Positions 10,989 through 21,301 of a stretch of DNA of 64,000 nucleotides are shown here, in pieces. The DNA is from Myrica gale. Its lineage: Eukaryota > Streptophyta > Magnoliopsida > Fagales > Myricaceae. The position numbers and the translations under genes were made by a program. Every line of letters starts with the position of its first letter. Positions within the stretch are counted from its first letter, which is position 1. The stretch covers positions 28,100,201 to 28,164,200 of the forward strand of contig OZ005603.1 in assembly GCA_963930655.1 (NCBI GenBank). Direction: 5' to 3'. The notes below the pieces were generated by a model that did no database searches, was not told the origin of the DNA, and saw nothing but the letters and a program-made list of their open reading frames with translations.

Positions 10989-11217
10989 CCTGTAGCAGGA
11001 TGTTACTTGTAGGGGTATTCAGTGCCACCGGAAAAATCCGGCGTAGGTTTGCCTTTTTGTTGAAAAGCCGGGGGTAATCTCAGTTCCCGGGTTACTCGGG
11101 TTTTAAAAAAAACTAAAGTTAAATGCGCGTTTTGTGAATGTACTAAGTGAAGGCATAGCGCACCCGCAAGCAGCAGCCACGTTAGGGACCCCGGTCTAGG
11201 CCACCATAACAATGTCA

Positions 11218-11832
11218 ACTCCCGCCAATTGATTCGAACACGATCACCCCAATCGATCCTCTTAAACCGTTATCTGTAACACACGAGCTGTTTATATAGG
11301 ATCTAACACTCAAAATGGGGAACACTCGAGATGTTTATTGATGAACACGAAGAACGTGGTTAAGGGTTAATTAGCCCAAAGACCACAAGAACAAGAACAA
11401 GAACAATCCCGATCAAGGGTTAATTAGCCCAAGAACGGGTACTCAAACTAGGTTATTAGCCTAGAATGAATCCCAAGTGAGAAGATTATTAGCCTTAACA
11501 CCGACTTAGCATATACGTGTCTATGTTTGGCCAAATCTCACCCCAAAAGCTCTCTGACTTTCCAAGACTCTACTCTTCTTAATGAATAACTCTAATGCAC
11601 CTAAGGGTGTTTATATAGACATCCTTAGGTGCTTACAATCCCTAATTGACTCAATTACAATCAAATCAAAATCAAATCCCTTTAATCAAGGAGATTTGAT
11701 ATTACATGCTTAACATAACAAGAACATAAAGGAAATGAATCTTCTAGAGTTTAGGAAAGGATCCCTAAATTTAGAAGATATGATTTATTCAATCACAACA
11801 AGAAAGGAAATTAATCCCTAAGATACCTCCAT
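11218..11832 (-). repeat. Possible degraded LTR-like sequence, minus strand
   Basis: On the minus strand there is a plausible TATA box (GTCTATATAAACACCC, about 11604-11619) and an AATAAA about 290 bases downstream of it, an arrangement seen in LTRs. The 15-mer GGGTTAATTAGCCCA occurs twice. The 8-mer CAATGTCA flanks the stretch at 11210-11217 and 11833-11840, but the ends lack TG...CA. I have not classified it. Confidence 0.3.
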
Positions 11833-12450
11833 CAATGTCAGGACCTCGCCGTCGTCCGCCGCCGTCCACGGTGGCGCCGCCGCCGCTTGCACCATCATGG
11901 GTGGTGATGCTCCTCCGGGTCTCTGGCCGGTCCTCTTCCATTCCTCACCTAGCACCGGTAGGGGTAGTGGTGCTCCGCCATTGGTGGTGGCTGCTGGTGG
12001 TGGTCATCCTTTATCATGCCACTCTATTGTCTGCTTGCCTCCTGCTGCATGGCTTGGCTGGTGGCCAAGGGCTTGCTGTGTCATCGTGTCTAGGCAAGGC
12101 CATGGGCTGTCATGGCATGGCTGTAGCCGGCTGGCTGGAATGCTCATGGGCGTTGCTGGGGCGCCTTGCTTGCGCGCGTTGATGTCATGACTTGGCTGCG
12201 GTGTTGTCACTGCGCACGCTGTGGGCGTGTCATGAGTGCCCATGTGTGTCCTTGACGCCTCATCTCGACACGTATCCTCCCACGCATTGCTTTTGCCGCC
12301 CAAGTCATCACTGGTGATCCTTTTAAGCCATCCCTAAGCCCCTAACACAGCAGCTCCCTAATCCCCACCCCGTGTGTGCCTCTCCCTCTTTCCCTTCCGG
12401 CCCTCCCTCTCCTGTTGTCCGGCGCACAGTAACAGTGGCCCAGGTATCTG
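11833..12450. other. GC-rich unclassified stretch
   Basis: Strongly GC-rich between AT-rich neighbours, with overlapping open frames on both strands (for example 11835-12182 plus, 12303-12004 minus). The translations are low-complexity and look like compositional accidents. It may be transposon leader sequence belonging with the hAT remnant downstream. Confidence 0.35.
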
Positions 12451-12954
12451 TTAGCGTTGTGTTCTGTTTAAAATATAAGGCTTGTGGTCTGTTTTGCATT
12501 TAGGTGGGCTTGTGTTCTGTTTTTTTCCTTTTAGCAGTTGAAAAAGATACAAAATACAAAACCCAATGAAAAGTTTAATATGATTAATTTTAGATGATGT
12601 TCTTTAGGGGAAAAAATCTATTATGAATCCAACGAAGTACAAAATAAGATCAAATAACCCATACAAAACTCTTGCTGACATCCCCTTCAATGAACAAGTA
12701 TATTAGCACTATCAGAACGTCCAATAACCCATAAACCCATGGCTAAATAAAGTGAAAAAGAACAGGTGAGAGGGTCAGGCCCGGTTGGAAGTTAGTATTT
12801 TGTTGTTTTACTATTTGTTAGTTATATTATTATTTGCTAGTTATATATTCTTATTTGTTCGCTATATATTAAGTTTTTTTTCCAGAAGTTAGTATATGGA
12901 TGTGATTAGTTCTTTGTCCAGTATTTAATATTTTTAGGTAATTTTTATTTGCAG

Positions 12955-13740
12955 ATGGACACTCCACCACATTCAAAGTCACATGCAACCACATGTGGTA
13001 GTGGTACTGCTATGTCACCCTCAGTATTATGTCCCGTTGTTGGGTCCATTCCGAATTCTGAGACAATTGTTTGTGGCAATGAATTCCTACACTTGAGATG
13101 TTGTGCACATATTTTGAATTTGATTGTGTCTGAAGGGTTGAAAGATGTTGATAAGTCAGTTGCTAGGGTTCGGAATATGGTTAAGTATGTTAAGTTATCA
13201 CTCCAAAGGTTAGAAAAGTTTAAAGAATGTGTGCAGATTAAAGATATTAGATTTTGAAAATTTTTGACTCTTCATGTTAGCACTCGTTGGAACTCAACTT
13301 ATTTGATGTTGGATATGACTGAAAAATATCAGGACGCATTTGAGTTGATGTTAGAGGAGGACAGACACTTTATGTTGTATTTGGGCAAAGAGAGGCATGT
13401 GAGGAGATGATTAGGCCCCCACACACTTGATGATTGGGAGCACATTTACCACTTTGTAAAGTTCTTGAAGTTATTTTATGAAGTAACAGTGAGAATGTCG
13501 GGATCAAATGTGTCTACAACTAATGTCTACTTGGAGAAATTGGCTAAGATACATAGACAATTTGGACAAGTATGCTTCTAGTAATGACGCTTTGCTTAAG
13601 GAGATAACATCCCGCATGAATCAGTATTTAGCACTGGAGGTCGAGTATTGGATCCATTTCGAAGTTCATTGGCCCCAAAAACTGCATAAAGTCTCATTTG
13701 TGTTCAAAATTGGATGAAATGCGACCCTATTATGGAGGAC
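12955..13740 (+). pseudogene. hAT transposase fragment (RICESLEEPER-like), decayed
   Basis: The translation carries the hAT transposase middle region: EFLHLRCCAHILNLIVSEGLKD, a KFKECV segment, then in a shifted frame LHVSTRWNSTYLMLD, and later DDWEHIYHFVKFLKLFYEVT and TTNVYLEKLAKIH. These are hallmark blocks of plant hAT / zinc-finger BED proteins. Disruptions include TGA at 13255-13257 with a frame change right after, a further stop near 13408 and another shift near 13560. The N-terminal BED finger and C-terminal dimerisation domain are not seen. It is a dead fragment, without recognisable termini. Confidence 0.8.
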
Positions 13741-14029
13741 GAAAAGGATGACATGACTTCCGATACGACAGAAGATCCATACACTTATACGCTTGACTCG
13801 GGTAATTTCATTTCGGCTTTTGTCAGTTTATTAATTTGAATAATATTTTCATTTTTATAAATTATAACTTGGTGTATTTAAATGTATTGTGTAGAGTTAT
13901 CCATCTTGGGTACGGAGAGCGAATAGAGATTTTGGAGTAGTTACCCATCTCGATGTATTTACTTCTCTAAGTTTATTATTTGAATTTTATTGGTTGAGAC
14001 ATTAGATTCTTATCTTGTTGTAAGATTCT

Positions 14030-14365
14030 CTAAGTTATTGATTTTGAATTATATTAGTTTAGAATTTGGATTGTATTAGTTTGGATTATATTATTGATTT
14101 TGGATTCGATTGTATTAGTTTGAAATTTGAATTATATTAGATTGGATTGGATTATTAATTTTGGATTGGATTGTATTAGTTTGGAATTTGGATTTTATTC
14201 GTTTGGATTGTATTAGTTTGGAATTTGGATTGTATTACTTTTGGTTGGATTATTGATTTTGGATTGGATTGTATAAGTTTGGATTAGATTATTGATTTTG
14301 GATTTGAATGTATTAGTTTAAATTGTATTGTTGATTTTGGATTGGATTGTATTAGTGTAGATTTT
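14030..14365. repeat. Degenerate AT-rich tandem repeat
   Basis: Repeated variants of TTGGATTGTATTAGTTTGGA fill this stretch with irregular spacing, as in a slippage-prone satellite-like tract. Confidence 0.7.
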
Positions 14366-14911
14366 ATATTTTCTATGTGCTTAATATGTTAAAAAATAGT
14401 TCAATATGAATGTAGAATTACCGAAAACCGCCACCGTTAAAATCTCCACCGCTAAGGGTCAATTTTTACCCTTACCAATATAGGTATAAGTGTCAATTTT
14501 TTTAAAAAATGGGCATTTACACCGAGATTAAATAGCCATAATTACTTGTGTGGCACTTTTCTTTTAGAAACAATCTGTCTCCGTTTTGCACAACAGTTTT
14601 ATTTTCCTTTAAACAATATTTGGTCCCACCAAATTTGTTGGCAGAATTGATGCAAGTGTGTATTTTTCAATCAGCGTGTTCAACTTGTTTGTTTCTCAAT
14701 TATTCCATTCTTTAATATTTTCAAATAATCATAAAATAATCTTTCTTTCTACATTAAATTATAAAATAATATTATATTATTCAATTAAATTTTCTCTCTC
14801 CTCACTTTTTCATAAAATACTATATTTTTTTCACAAATCCCAGTACTCAAAATTTTCAAAACTCCAATATTTCCACCAACAAACACCAAAAATATTAACA
14901 AAAATGAACTC

Positions 14912-15223
14912 CTAGGTGATGTTCGTTTTGAGAAAAATGTAGGATTTTAGAGAAGTTGTGAATTTTTATGTTGAATAGTGTTTTATTGGTGTTTGTGTAA
15001 AGTGGAGAGAGAAATGATTTGATGTAATTGTTTAATAAAAAATTATTGGAGTTATGTGAAAAAGTATAAAGAGAGAAAATTTATGTTGAATAAAAAATTA
15101 AAAAGTTGTTGGAGATTGTGTAAAATGTATTGATTTTTGTGTTTGAATTCTGAATATGTTCAGTGGTAGAATTGTGAATATATTTAGAATCCTGAAAAAT
15201 TGGTGAAAACGAACATACCCCTA
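14912..15223. mobile_element. Harbinger/Tourist-like MITE with CTA TSD
   Basis: A 306-bp element (14915-15220) has ends GGTGATGTTCGTTTT and GGGTATGTTCGTTTT (reverse complement), flanked by CTA on both sides. It is almost identical to the copy at 38042-38344, so the family moved recently. Confidence 0.8.
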
Positions 15224-15357
15224 ATTTCATGGTGCGTATAAAATATTAGATAAGAAAAATCTGTGTATGTTAAAAATAGAGAAATTCAAAATCCAAAGTA
15301 CGCCGTTCATTAACTCATTCAAACAGCTGGTTCGCGTTAAACAGATTCTGGCCCGAA

Positions 15358-15659
15358 GCTTCAAAAGTCATCCGTCCAATAAAGAAAAGTCGACACAAAC
15401 GCGTCCTTTCCAAGATAAGACAACAAAGCCTTATCAGTCAGGCGAGCGGTTAACTTAAGACGGCTCCTCTGTTGACCAACCCATTATCGACCCCCTTTCT
15501 CTTCTCCTCTCTTCTTCTTCTTCTTCTTCTTCTTCCTCCTCCTCCTCCTCCTCCTCCAATTCTACACTTTCGGTCGCAATTCCGTGCCAAACCCGAGTCG
15601 ATTAACTTCAACGCATCTCTAATAGTTTGCTCCATGGGTGTCTCTTGTTACAGCTTCCA
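15358..15659 (+). promoter_or_regulatory. Duplicated upstream/leader block of RLP gene 2
   Basis: Matches the block before the first receptor gene, including W-box core TTGACC at 15472-15477. The CTT/CCT microsatellite at about 15505-15557 has roughly twice as many units as its counterpart, and about 70 bp of leader found before gene 1 is missing here. Confidence 0.5.
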
Positions 15660-15663
15660 ATGA
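15634..15663 (+). CDS. 9-codon upstream ORF overlapping the RLP2 start
   Basis: MGVSCYSFQ followed by TGA that overlaps the receptor start as ATGA at 15660-15663, the same geometry as before RLP1 with one conservative change (Ala to Val). Confidence 0.4.
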   Translation: MGVSCYSFQ

Positions 15664-18600
15664 GAATTCCTTGCTTTTCATGGCTCTTCTTGATACCCGT
15701 ATACTCAATTTTACTCTTCTGCATCTTTCTGGTCTCTGGCCAATGTCTGGACGATCAGCGATACTTGTTGCTCAATTTGAAGAACAGCCTCCAATACGAC
15801 AATACTTCTTCCACAAAACTTGTTCACTGGAATCAAAGTGTCGATTGCTGTTCGTGGAAAGGTGTAAACTGCAGCGGCGGACATGTTGTTGGTCTCGACC
15901 TGAGCAGCGAATTCATTGCGGAGGGACTCAACAGTTCAAGCAGTATCTTCGGTCTTCAACACCTCCAGAACCTGAGCTTAGCATATAACAACTTTAACTA
16001 TTCTGAGATTCCATCCGAGTTTGACAAGCTAAAGAATTTGAGTTACTTGAACCTATCGAATGCTGGCTTTGCAGGGCAGATTCCTAGTGCGATTTCGCAC
16101 TTGACGAGGTTGGTTATTCTTGATTTATCTACCCTGCAGTCCCTCGGGACATCTCCGCTGAAACTTGAGAATCCAGCTTTAGAAACGCTGGTTCAGAACC
16201 TTCCGGAGCTTATAGAACTTTATCTTGATGGTGTAAACATATCAGCAGAAGGAAATGAGTGGTGCCAACCCATATCGTCTTCACTGCCAAATCTGAGAGT
16301 TTTGAGCTTGTCAAATTGTTATCTTTCAGGTCCCATTCAGTCATCCTTACTGAAGCTTCAGTCACTCTCAGTAATGCGTCTGGATAATAACAATCTGTCT
16401 ACTCCAGTTCCAGAGTTTTTCTCAGATTTCAGAAATTTGACCTCCTTGCGTCTCAGCTCTTCTGGGTTGAATGGTACATTTCCAGCCAAGATCTTCCAGG
16501 TACCAAAACTAGAGACTCTTGACTTATCTAATAATGCCCAACTTCGGGGTTACTTTCCCGATTTTCCTAGGAATGGGCATCTTCGAACCCTGGTGCTTAG
16601 CCAGACAAATTTTTCGGGGACGTTACCAGATTCTATTGGTAACCTTACAATGCTGTCCAGATTAGATCTTTCCAGGTGCAATTTCAGTGGATCAATCCCC
16701 ACCTCCATGGCAAACCTAACCCAGTTGCATTATTTGGACATGTCACTCAACAATTTCACCGGAACAATTCCATCATTCAGCAAGGCCAGGAATCTGACCC
16801 AAATAAACCTTTCTCATAACCATTTGACAGGTCAGATAACTTCTACTTACTGGCAAGAGCTTTTAGATCTGGTAATCCTCGACTTGTGTTACAATTCGCT
16901 GGAAGGAAGAATTCCAGTATCTTTGTTATCTCTTTCATCATTGCAGAAACTACAACTTTCAAACAACCGATTTTCTGGAAGACTCAATCAATTTTCCAAC
17001 GGTTCTTATCTATTGGATACCCTTGATTTGAGTAGCAACAATTTGGTAGGTGAAATACCCATCTCTTTTTTTGAGCTCCGAGGCCTAAAAGTCCTGTCAC
17101 TTTCTTCAAACAAGTTCAATGGCTCCTTGCAGCTCAATGCGATTCAACAATTGAGTAATCTTTCAGCTCTGGATCTTTCGCATAACCGTTTATTGATTGT
17201 ATATAATGGGACGGGTTCCTCCCTATCCTCCTTGACCCAGATTACCACATTAAAGTTAGCTTCTTGCAAGTTAGAAACATTCCCCCATTTCTTGAGAAAC
17301 CAGTCCAAATTGACAATTCTAGACCTTTCAGACAACCAGATTGGTGGAAGGATACCCAATTGGATCTGGAAACTGCCTAGTCTTTTTCAGCTAAATCTCT
17401 CTTTTAACTATTTTACGACTCTAGAAGAATCTTTTCTCAGTCTTTCTTCTTTGAGTGTCCTAGACCTTCGCTCCAACCAGCTCCAGGGGCGACTCCCGAT
17501 TCTCCCACCACTTGCCACGTATTTGGATTTCTCGAGGAATAATTTCAGCTCTGCCATACCTGCTAGCATCGGTGACTCCCTTGCTGTCACTTATTTCTTC
17601 TCTCTTGCAAGCAATAAATTCTATGGGGATATCCCTGGATCAATTTGCAATACAACGTTTCTCCAAGTTCTTGATTTTTCTAATAATTCCTTCAGTGGAA
17701 CAATTCCTCAGTGCTTTATTGAAATGAGTGGGACTCTTGGGGTGTTGAATCTAAGGAGAAACAACCTGAGGGGCACAATACCTGATAATTTTCCACACAG
17801 TTGTGCATTACAGACTTTAGATCTCAGCGGAAACCAGCTAGAAGGAAAGTTACCGAAGTCTCTGGCCAATTGCACAAAGTTGGAGGTCTTTAACATTGGG
17901 AACAACCACTTTGAGGATAGCTTTCCTTGTTATTTGAAGAACATATCGATGTTGCGTGTCCTTGTTTTACGGTCAAACAAATTTAAGGGGCCCCTTGGTT
18001 GTCCAGGGCGTAATTTCACCTGGCCGATGCTTCAAATTGTGGACGTAGCTTCAAACAATTTCACCGGTAATTTTCCGGTCGAAAACTTTTCTGCTTGGAA
18101 GGCAATGATTGATGGCGAAGATGAGGCTCGATCAGAACTCAATCACCTCCATTTCAAAGTCCTTCTATTCGGCCAATTTTATTATCAAGATTCGGTTGGT
18201 GTTACACTTAAAGGTCTAGAATTTGAGCTGGTGAAGGTTTTAACTATCTTCACCTCAATCGACGTTTCGTGCAACAGTCTTGACGGGCGAATACCAGAAG
18301 AAGCAGGAGTACTCAAGTCATTATATGTTCTCAACTTGTCTCATAATTCTTTTACAGGTCAAATCCCAATTTCTCTGGCAAACTTGACTCAGCTGGAGTC
18401 ATTAGACTTGTCAAGCAACAAGCTTACTGGGAACATTCCTAGCCAACTTGCTGAGAGTCTTACTTTCCTTTCGGTCCTAAACCTTTCCTTCAATCAACTG
18501 GTGGGGAAGATTCCAAATGTCAAGCAATTTGCTACGTTTTCAAACACTTCCTTTGAAGGGAACAACGGATTATGCGGCTTGCCTTTGAAAGTAAAATGCG

Positions 18601-19055
18601 CGCCTAACGTGAGTCCACCATCAGCTGCACCAAAATCTCGACACACATCTTCAAGGGTGCTGATTGGATTTGACTGGCAGTTCATACTGTCTGGACTTGG
18701 TTTCGGGGTAGGAGCAGCAGCGATTCTTGTTCCCCTATCTTTTTGGCAGACAGGAAGAATATGGTATGACAATCGCATAGATAGGATTCTTCTGGTTATT
18801 CTTCCCATGATGGGATTGTCGTATACAGGCTGCGCGGATGCTAAGGTTGAGGGCGAAGAAGATTTTGAAGATGACAATATAGGAGACTGTGATTATGAAA
18901 ATGAATCGGAAGATGAAGAATTTCAAGGCCGCTACTGTGTTCTTTGTTCCAAACTCGACATTAGCAGGAAAAGGGTCATCCATGACCCCCGGTGCCTATG
19001 CCATAACTCACCCACCATCTCTTCTTCTTCCTCTAAATCCTCATCTTCTTCGTAG
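15660..19055 (+). CDS. LRR receptor-like protein 2 (Ve1/RLP7-type), 1131 aa
   Basis: Tandem paralogue of the gene at 6366, with most residues identical along its length. ATG at 15660 opens a signal peptide (MRIPCFSWLFLIPVYSILLF). Then follow an LRRNT_2 cap (CCSWKGVNC), about 30 LRRs, the island (YYQDSVGVTLKG, about 805-870), one membrane helix at about 1003-1028, and a cytosolic tail with acidic run, the Cys/His motif YCVLCSKLDIS...HDPRCLCH and poly-Ser. There is no kinase, so it must act with a partner kinase at the plasma membrane. The frame is intact. Divergence is spread through the LRR surface, as expected of a receptor pair that may recognise different ligands; that is inference. By family it is a candidate disease-resistance gene. 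Confidence 0.9.
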   Translation: MRIPCFSWLFLIPVYSILLFCIFLVSGQCLDDQRYLLLNLKNSLQYDNTSSTKLVHWNQSVDCCSWKGVNCSGGHVVGLDLSSEFIAEGLNSSSSIFGLQHLQNLSLAYNNFNYSEIPSEFDKLKNLSYLNLSNAGFAGQIPSAISHLTRLVILDLSTLQSLGTSPLKLENPALETLVQNLPELIELYLDGVNISAEGNEWCQPISSSLPNLRVLSLSNCYLSGPIQSSLLKLQSLSVMRLDNNNLSTPVPEFFSDFRNLTSLRLSSSGLNGTFPAKIFQVPKLETLDLSNNAQLRGYFPDFPRNGHLRTLVLSQTNFSGTLPDSIGNLTMLSRLDLSRCNFSGSIPTSMANLTQLHYLDMSLNNFTGTIPSFSKARNLTQINLSHNHLTGQITSTYWQELLDLVILDLCYNSLEGRIPVSLLSLSSLQKLQLSNNRFSGRLNQFSNGSYLLDTLDLSSNNLVGEIPISFFELRGLKVLSLSSNKFNGSLQLNAIQQLSNLSALDLSHNRLLIVYNGTGSSLSSLTQITTLKLASCKLETFPHFLRNQSKLTILDLSDNQIGGRIPNWIWKLPSLFQLNLSFNYFTTLEESFLSLSSLSVLDLRSNQLQGRLPILPPLATYLDFSRNNFSSAIPASIGDSLAVTYFFSLASNKFYGDIPGSICNTTFLQVLDFSNNSFSGTIPQCFIEMSGTLGVLNLRRNNLRGTIPDNFPHSCALQTLDLSGNQLEGKLPKSLANCTKLEVFNIGNNHFEDSFPCYLKNISMLRVLVLRSNKFKGPLGCPGRNFTWPMLQIVDVASNNFTGNFPVENFSAWKAMIDGEDEARSELNHLHFKVLLFGQFYYQDSVGVTLKGLEFELVKVLTIFTSIDVSCNSLDGRIPEEAGVLKSLYVLNLSHNSFTGQIPISLANLTQLESLDLSSNKLTGNIPSQLAESLTFLSVLNLSFNQLVGKIPNVKQFATFSNTSFEGNNGLCGLPLKVKCAPNVSPPSAAPKSRHTSSRVLIGFDWQFILSGLGFGVGAAAILVPLSFWQTGRIWYDNRIDRILLVILPMMGLSYTGCADAKVEGEEDFEDDNIGDCDYENESEDEEFQGRYCVLCSKLDISRKRVIHDPRCLCHNSPTISSSSSKSSSSS

Positions 19056-19856
19056 TTATGCCATCAAAAAGCAATTCTTGCTTGAGTGCTTCCATTTTCT
19101 TTCCTGTATCTTATCATATACGGGCCTATTTGTTTTTTTGGTATATAGAGACATATAATCATCAACCCGGGAGAGGGCGGATGAGTACACGGTACACCAC
19201 CCGAATGTGTAAATGAACAGGAAAGAAAGCATCAACCTTCTTATCAAGTAGTCTCTGTTCTGGTATTAAAAGGAAAGAAAGCATGCGTTGCTGTGAAAAT
19301 ACTCATGGGCATTTCATCTAACAGGTGAAATCATTTTTTCTATACATGAAAACAACAAATATCTGAACAGAAATCAAGCATCTGCAGCATCTATAACTGG
19401 GCCCAAACAAGAGCTGACCTTGCAATATGAAAAAAAAACAACGCTTTAGCTTGAAAGATTTCGATTTTTCTTAATTGAAAATAATTGAGAAGAACCAGGA
19501 AAGTGTCTAGCCACCATGATCATCGTCGTTCATCACAAACTACAATCGTATTTGAGATTTGTAACTATTTTTCTTGTATGCTCGAACCATCTGGGCTCTG
19601 CCCTTTTATTACATTCAACCCACACAATTACTCTAAATATTCGGGCTTGCTAACAGAACTGTAACGCCCAGCCGAGCCCAGCCCATTTAGTTACAGGCCA
19701 GCTCTGGAGGCCCATGAGAAATTCCCCGAGATCAGTTAGGCCATTCTAATGGTCTAAAAACTAGAAAGTCTTGGTTAAAACCATCTTTGGTGCTCGAATG
19801 TTAACATGATTCCTAACCCTAATAATTTGTAGCAGCGATTCTGAGCGAACTTGAAA
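19056..19856. other. Intergenic 3' flank of RLP2
   Basis: No gene or repeat boundary recognised. The stretch probably includes the receptor 3' UTR. Confidence 0.4.
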
Positions 19857-20252
19857 ATATTATTAGGAAAAAATATATTTTTTACCCACAAATTATTATA
19901 GGTTTTGCACTTTGCACCATAAACTGCTAATTTTAATCTGATACATTACACTCACTAACTACCAATTTTTGATACTTAACACCTTTTTTCAAATTTTGAG
20001 ACTAAAATGACGATAATGTCCTTGACCGATTTTGTATATAGTAAAAATATTGTTGTCAATTTATTAATTTCTTAAAGGTATTATTATCAAATGAAAAGTA
20101 CGAAGTGTTTAATATTAGTAGTGAGAAGGTGTAATATGTCAAAATTGGTAATTTAAGGTGCAAAATGTATTGGTAGTTTGAGGGTGCAATGTCTTAAAAA
20201 TTGTAGTTTGGGTTAGTTTGTGGGTAAAAATTGTATTTTTCCCATATTCTTA
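19857..20252. mobile_element. Mutator-like MITE with 9-bp TSD
   Basis: A 378-bp element (19866-20243) has long imperfect inverted ends (left GGAAAAAATATATTTTTTAC, right mirrored as GGGAAAAATACAATTTTTAC). It is flanked by ATATTATTA (19857-19865) and ATATTCTTA (20244-20252), a 9-bp duplication with one mismatch. Confidence 0.7.
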
Positions 20253-20289
20253 AAAGTAAAGGAAATGAGGCATATTATCACGATTATGT

Positions 20290-20370
20290 TGGTCCCGGCG
20301 AGGCTCGAACTGGCGACCTTCGGCTCATAAGTGATAAGACCAACGCTCTAACCAACTGAGCTACGGGGCC
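20290..20370 (-). tRNA. Atypical tRNA, apparent anticodon UAU (Ile), intron or decayed
   Basis: On the minus strand GGCCCCG...CGGGACC forms an acceptor stem with one mismatch, with a good D arm (GCTC AGTTGGTTA GAGC) and a T arm containing TTCGAGC with one mismatch. The anticodon region has 14 nt between the stem halves TTGGT and GCCGA, seven more than a normal loop. If a 7-nt intron is removed the loop reads CTTATGA, giving UAU (Ile, codon AUA). Plant introns are best known from tRNA-Tyr and elongator tRNA-Met, so a decayed tRNA-Met is an alternative. The mismatches argue for caution. Confidence 0.55.
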
Positions 20371-20824
20371 GGAACATCCCGTGGGGTATCCGTAACCAAA
20401 GGCCAAATTGATTTCCCTAATTATTAGTTTCTTTGATCTTGACGTTTATCCGACATTGTTGCAGCCCGATTTTGCTGCAACTGAGCAATGGCATACTACT
20501 ACATGCTCTCAGGTTCGTTAACCTTCTGGTCTTACTGGTAACCAGAATGAAATGGTTGTCAACCTTGTGGTTGTTCCGAAAAGCTAAACCAATCTTTCCA
20601 TGCATGGCTTCAGCAAAAGCTTACTAGATGTTTAGGTGAAGAGCTTCGTTGACTCATTGAGGTTTCAGAACATAAATTATCAGACTTCCCTTGAAGATAA
20701 TACTCTTTAAGAGCCCTATAATAGGTTTCTATTTTAGCGAAACAACATATGGATCGACTGCCAACTACAGCAACAGATACCCAGTTCCCATCCACACGCA
20801 CACGGAGAGAGAGAGAGACCAAAG

Positions 20825-21301
20825 TTAGTGTTTTACATAAGCTGGGTCCAAAGCGACAGTTTCTTCAGATAATTGGAGGAAGGAATTAGGCAATGGTACC
20901 GGTTGTGACAGTTGCACGTGGTCCTCTGAACTGTTCTGTGCATACAAGGTATGTTGCGGAGGAAACGAAGCACCAACAAAGCAAGATGGGTCCTCATCCA
21001 CAAAGTGAATCATAGTCTGGTGAAGCCAAATCTGAGTCTTGAGGAACTTCACGTAGTGAATGGCCTCTTCCAGCACCGACACAGTATCCATCTTACTCCC
21101 ACCCGGAACTAGGCTCTGCAAGATCTTGAACCGGTCACTGATCCTGTGCCTCCTCTCCCTGGCCGCCACGCTTTGCGGGTCCGTCGATAGCTTCACTCCT
21201 TTGCTTCTCTTCCCACCTTTCTTCTTCTCTTTGCTGATGCTGTTTGTTGTTGCTGAAGAAAACCAGGAGGAGCTAGGTTTAGCAGTGGGAAAGTAGTCCA
21301 T
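20825..21301 (-). CDS. bHLH transcription factor, LAX1/ROX-like, 158 aa
   Basis: Single-exon nuclear transcription factor. ATG at 21301 (MDYFPTAK...) is the first in-frame ATG. After a Ser-rich N terminus and a Lys-rich patch comes [19 protein letters not shown], followed by helix-loop-helix [30 protein letters not shown] (about residues 40-90). This matches the rice LAX PANICLE1 / Arabidopsis ROX group (bHLH VIII, near HECATE), which promotes axillary meristem formation. The E-box-contacting His and Glu of the basic region are Gln43 and Ala47, as in HEC/LAX relatives, suggesting non-standard DNA binding or heterodimer action. In Arabidopsis, from memory, ROX lies beside a PEBP gene; a PEBP remnant is found here at 30967. 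Confidence 0.85.
   Translation of the reverse strand: MDYFPTAKPSSSWFSSATTNSISKEKKKGGKRSKGVKLSTDPQSVAARERRHRISDRFKILQSLVPGGSKMDTVSVLEEAIHYVKFLKTQIWLHQTMIHFVDEDPSCFVGASFPPQHTLYAQNSSEDHVQLSQPVPLPNSFLQLSEETVALDPAYVKH

Noticed and set aside
11835-12190. GC-rich frames as an intron-containing gene
   Set aside because: Overlapping open frames on both strands with low-complexity translations suggest composition, not coding.
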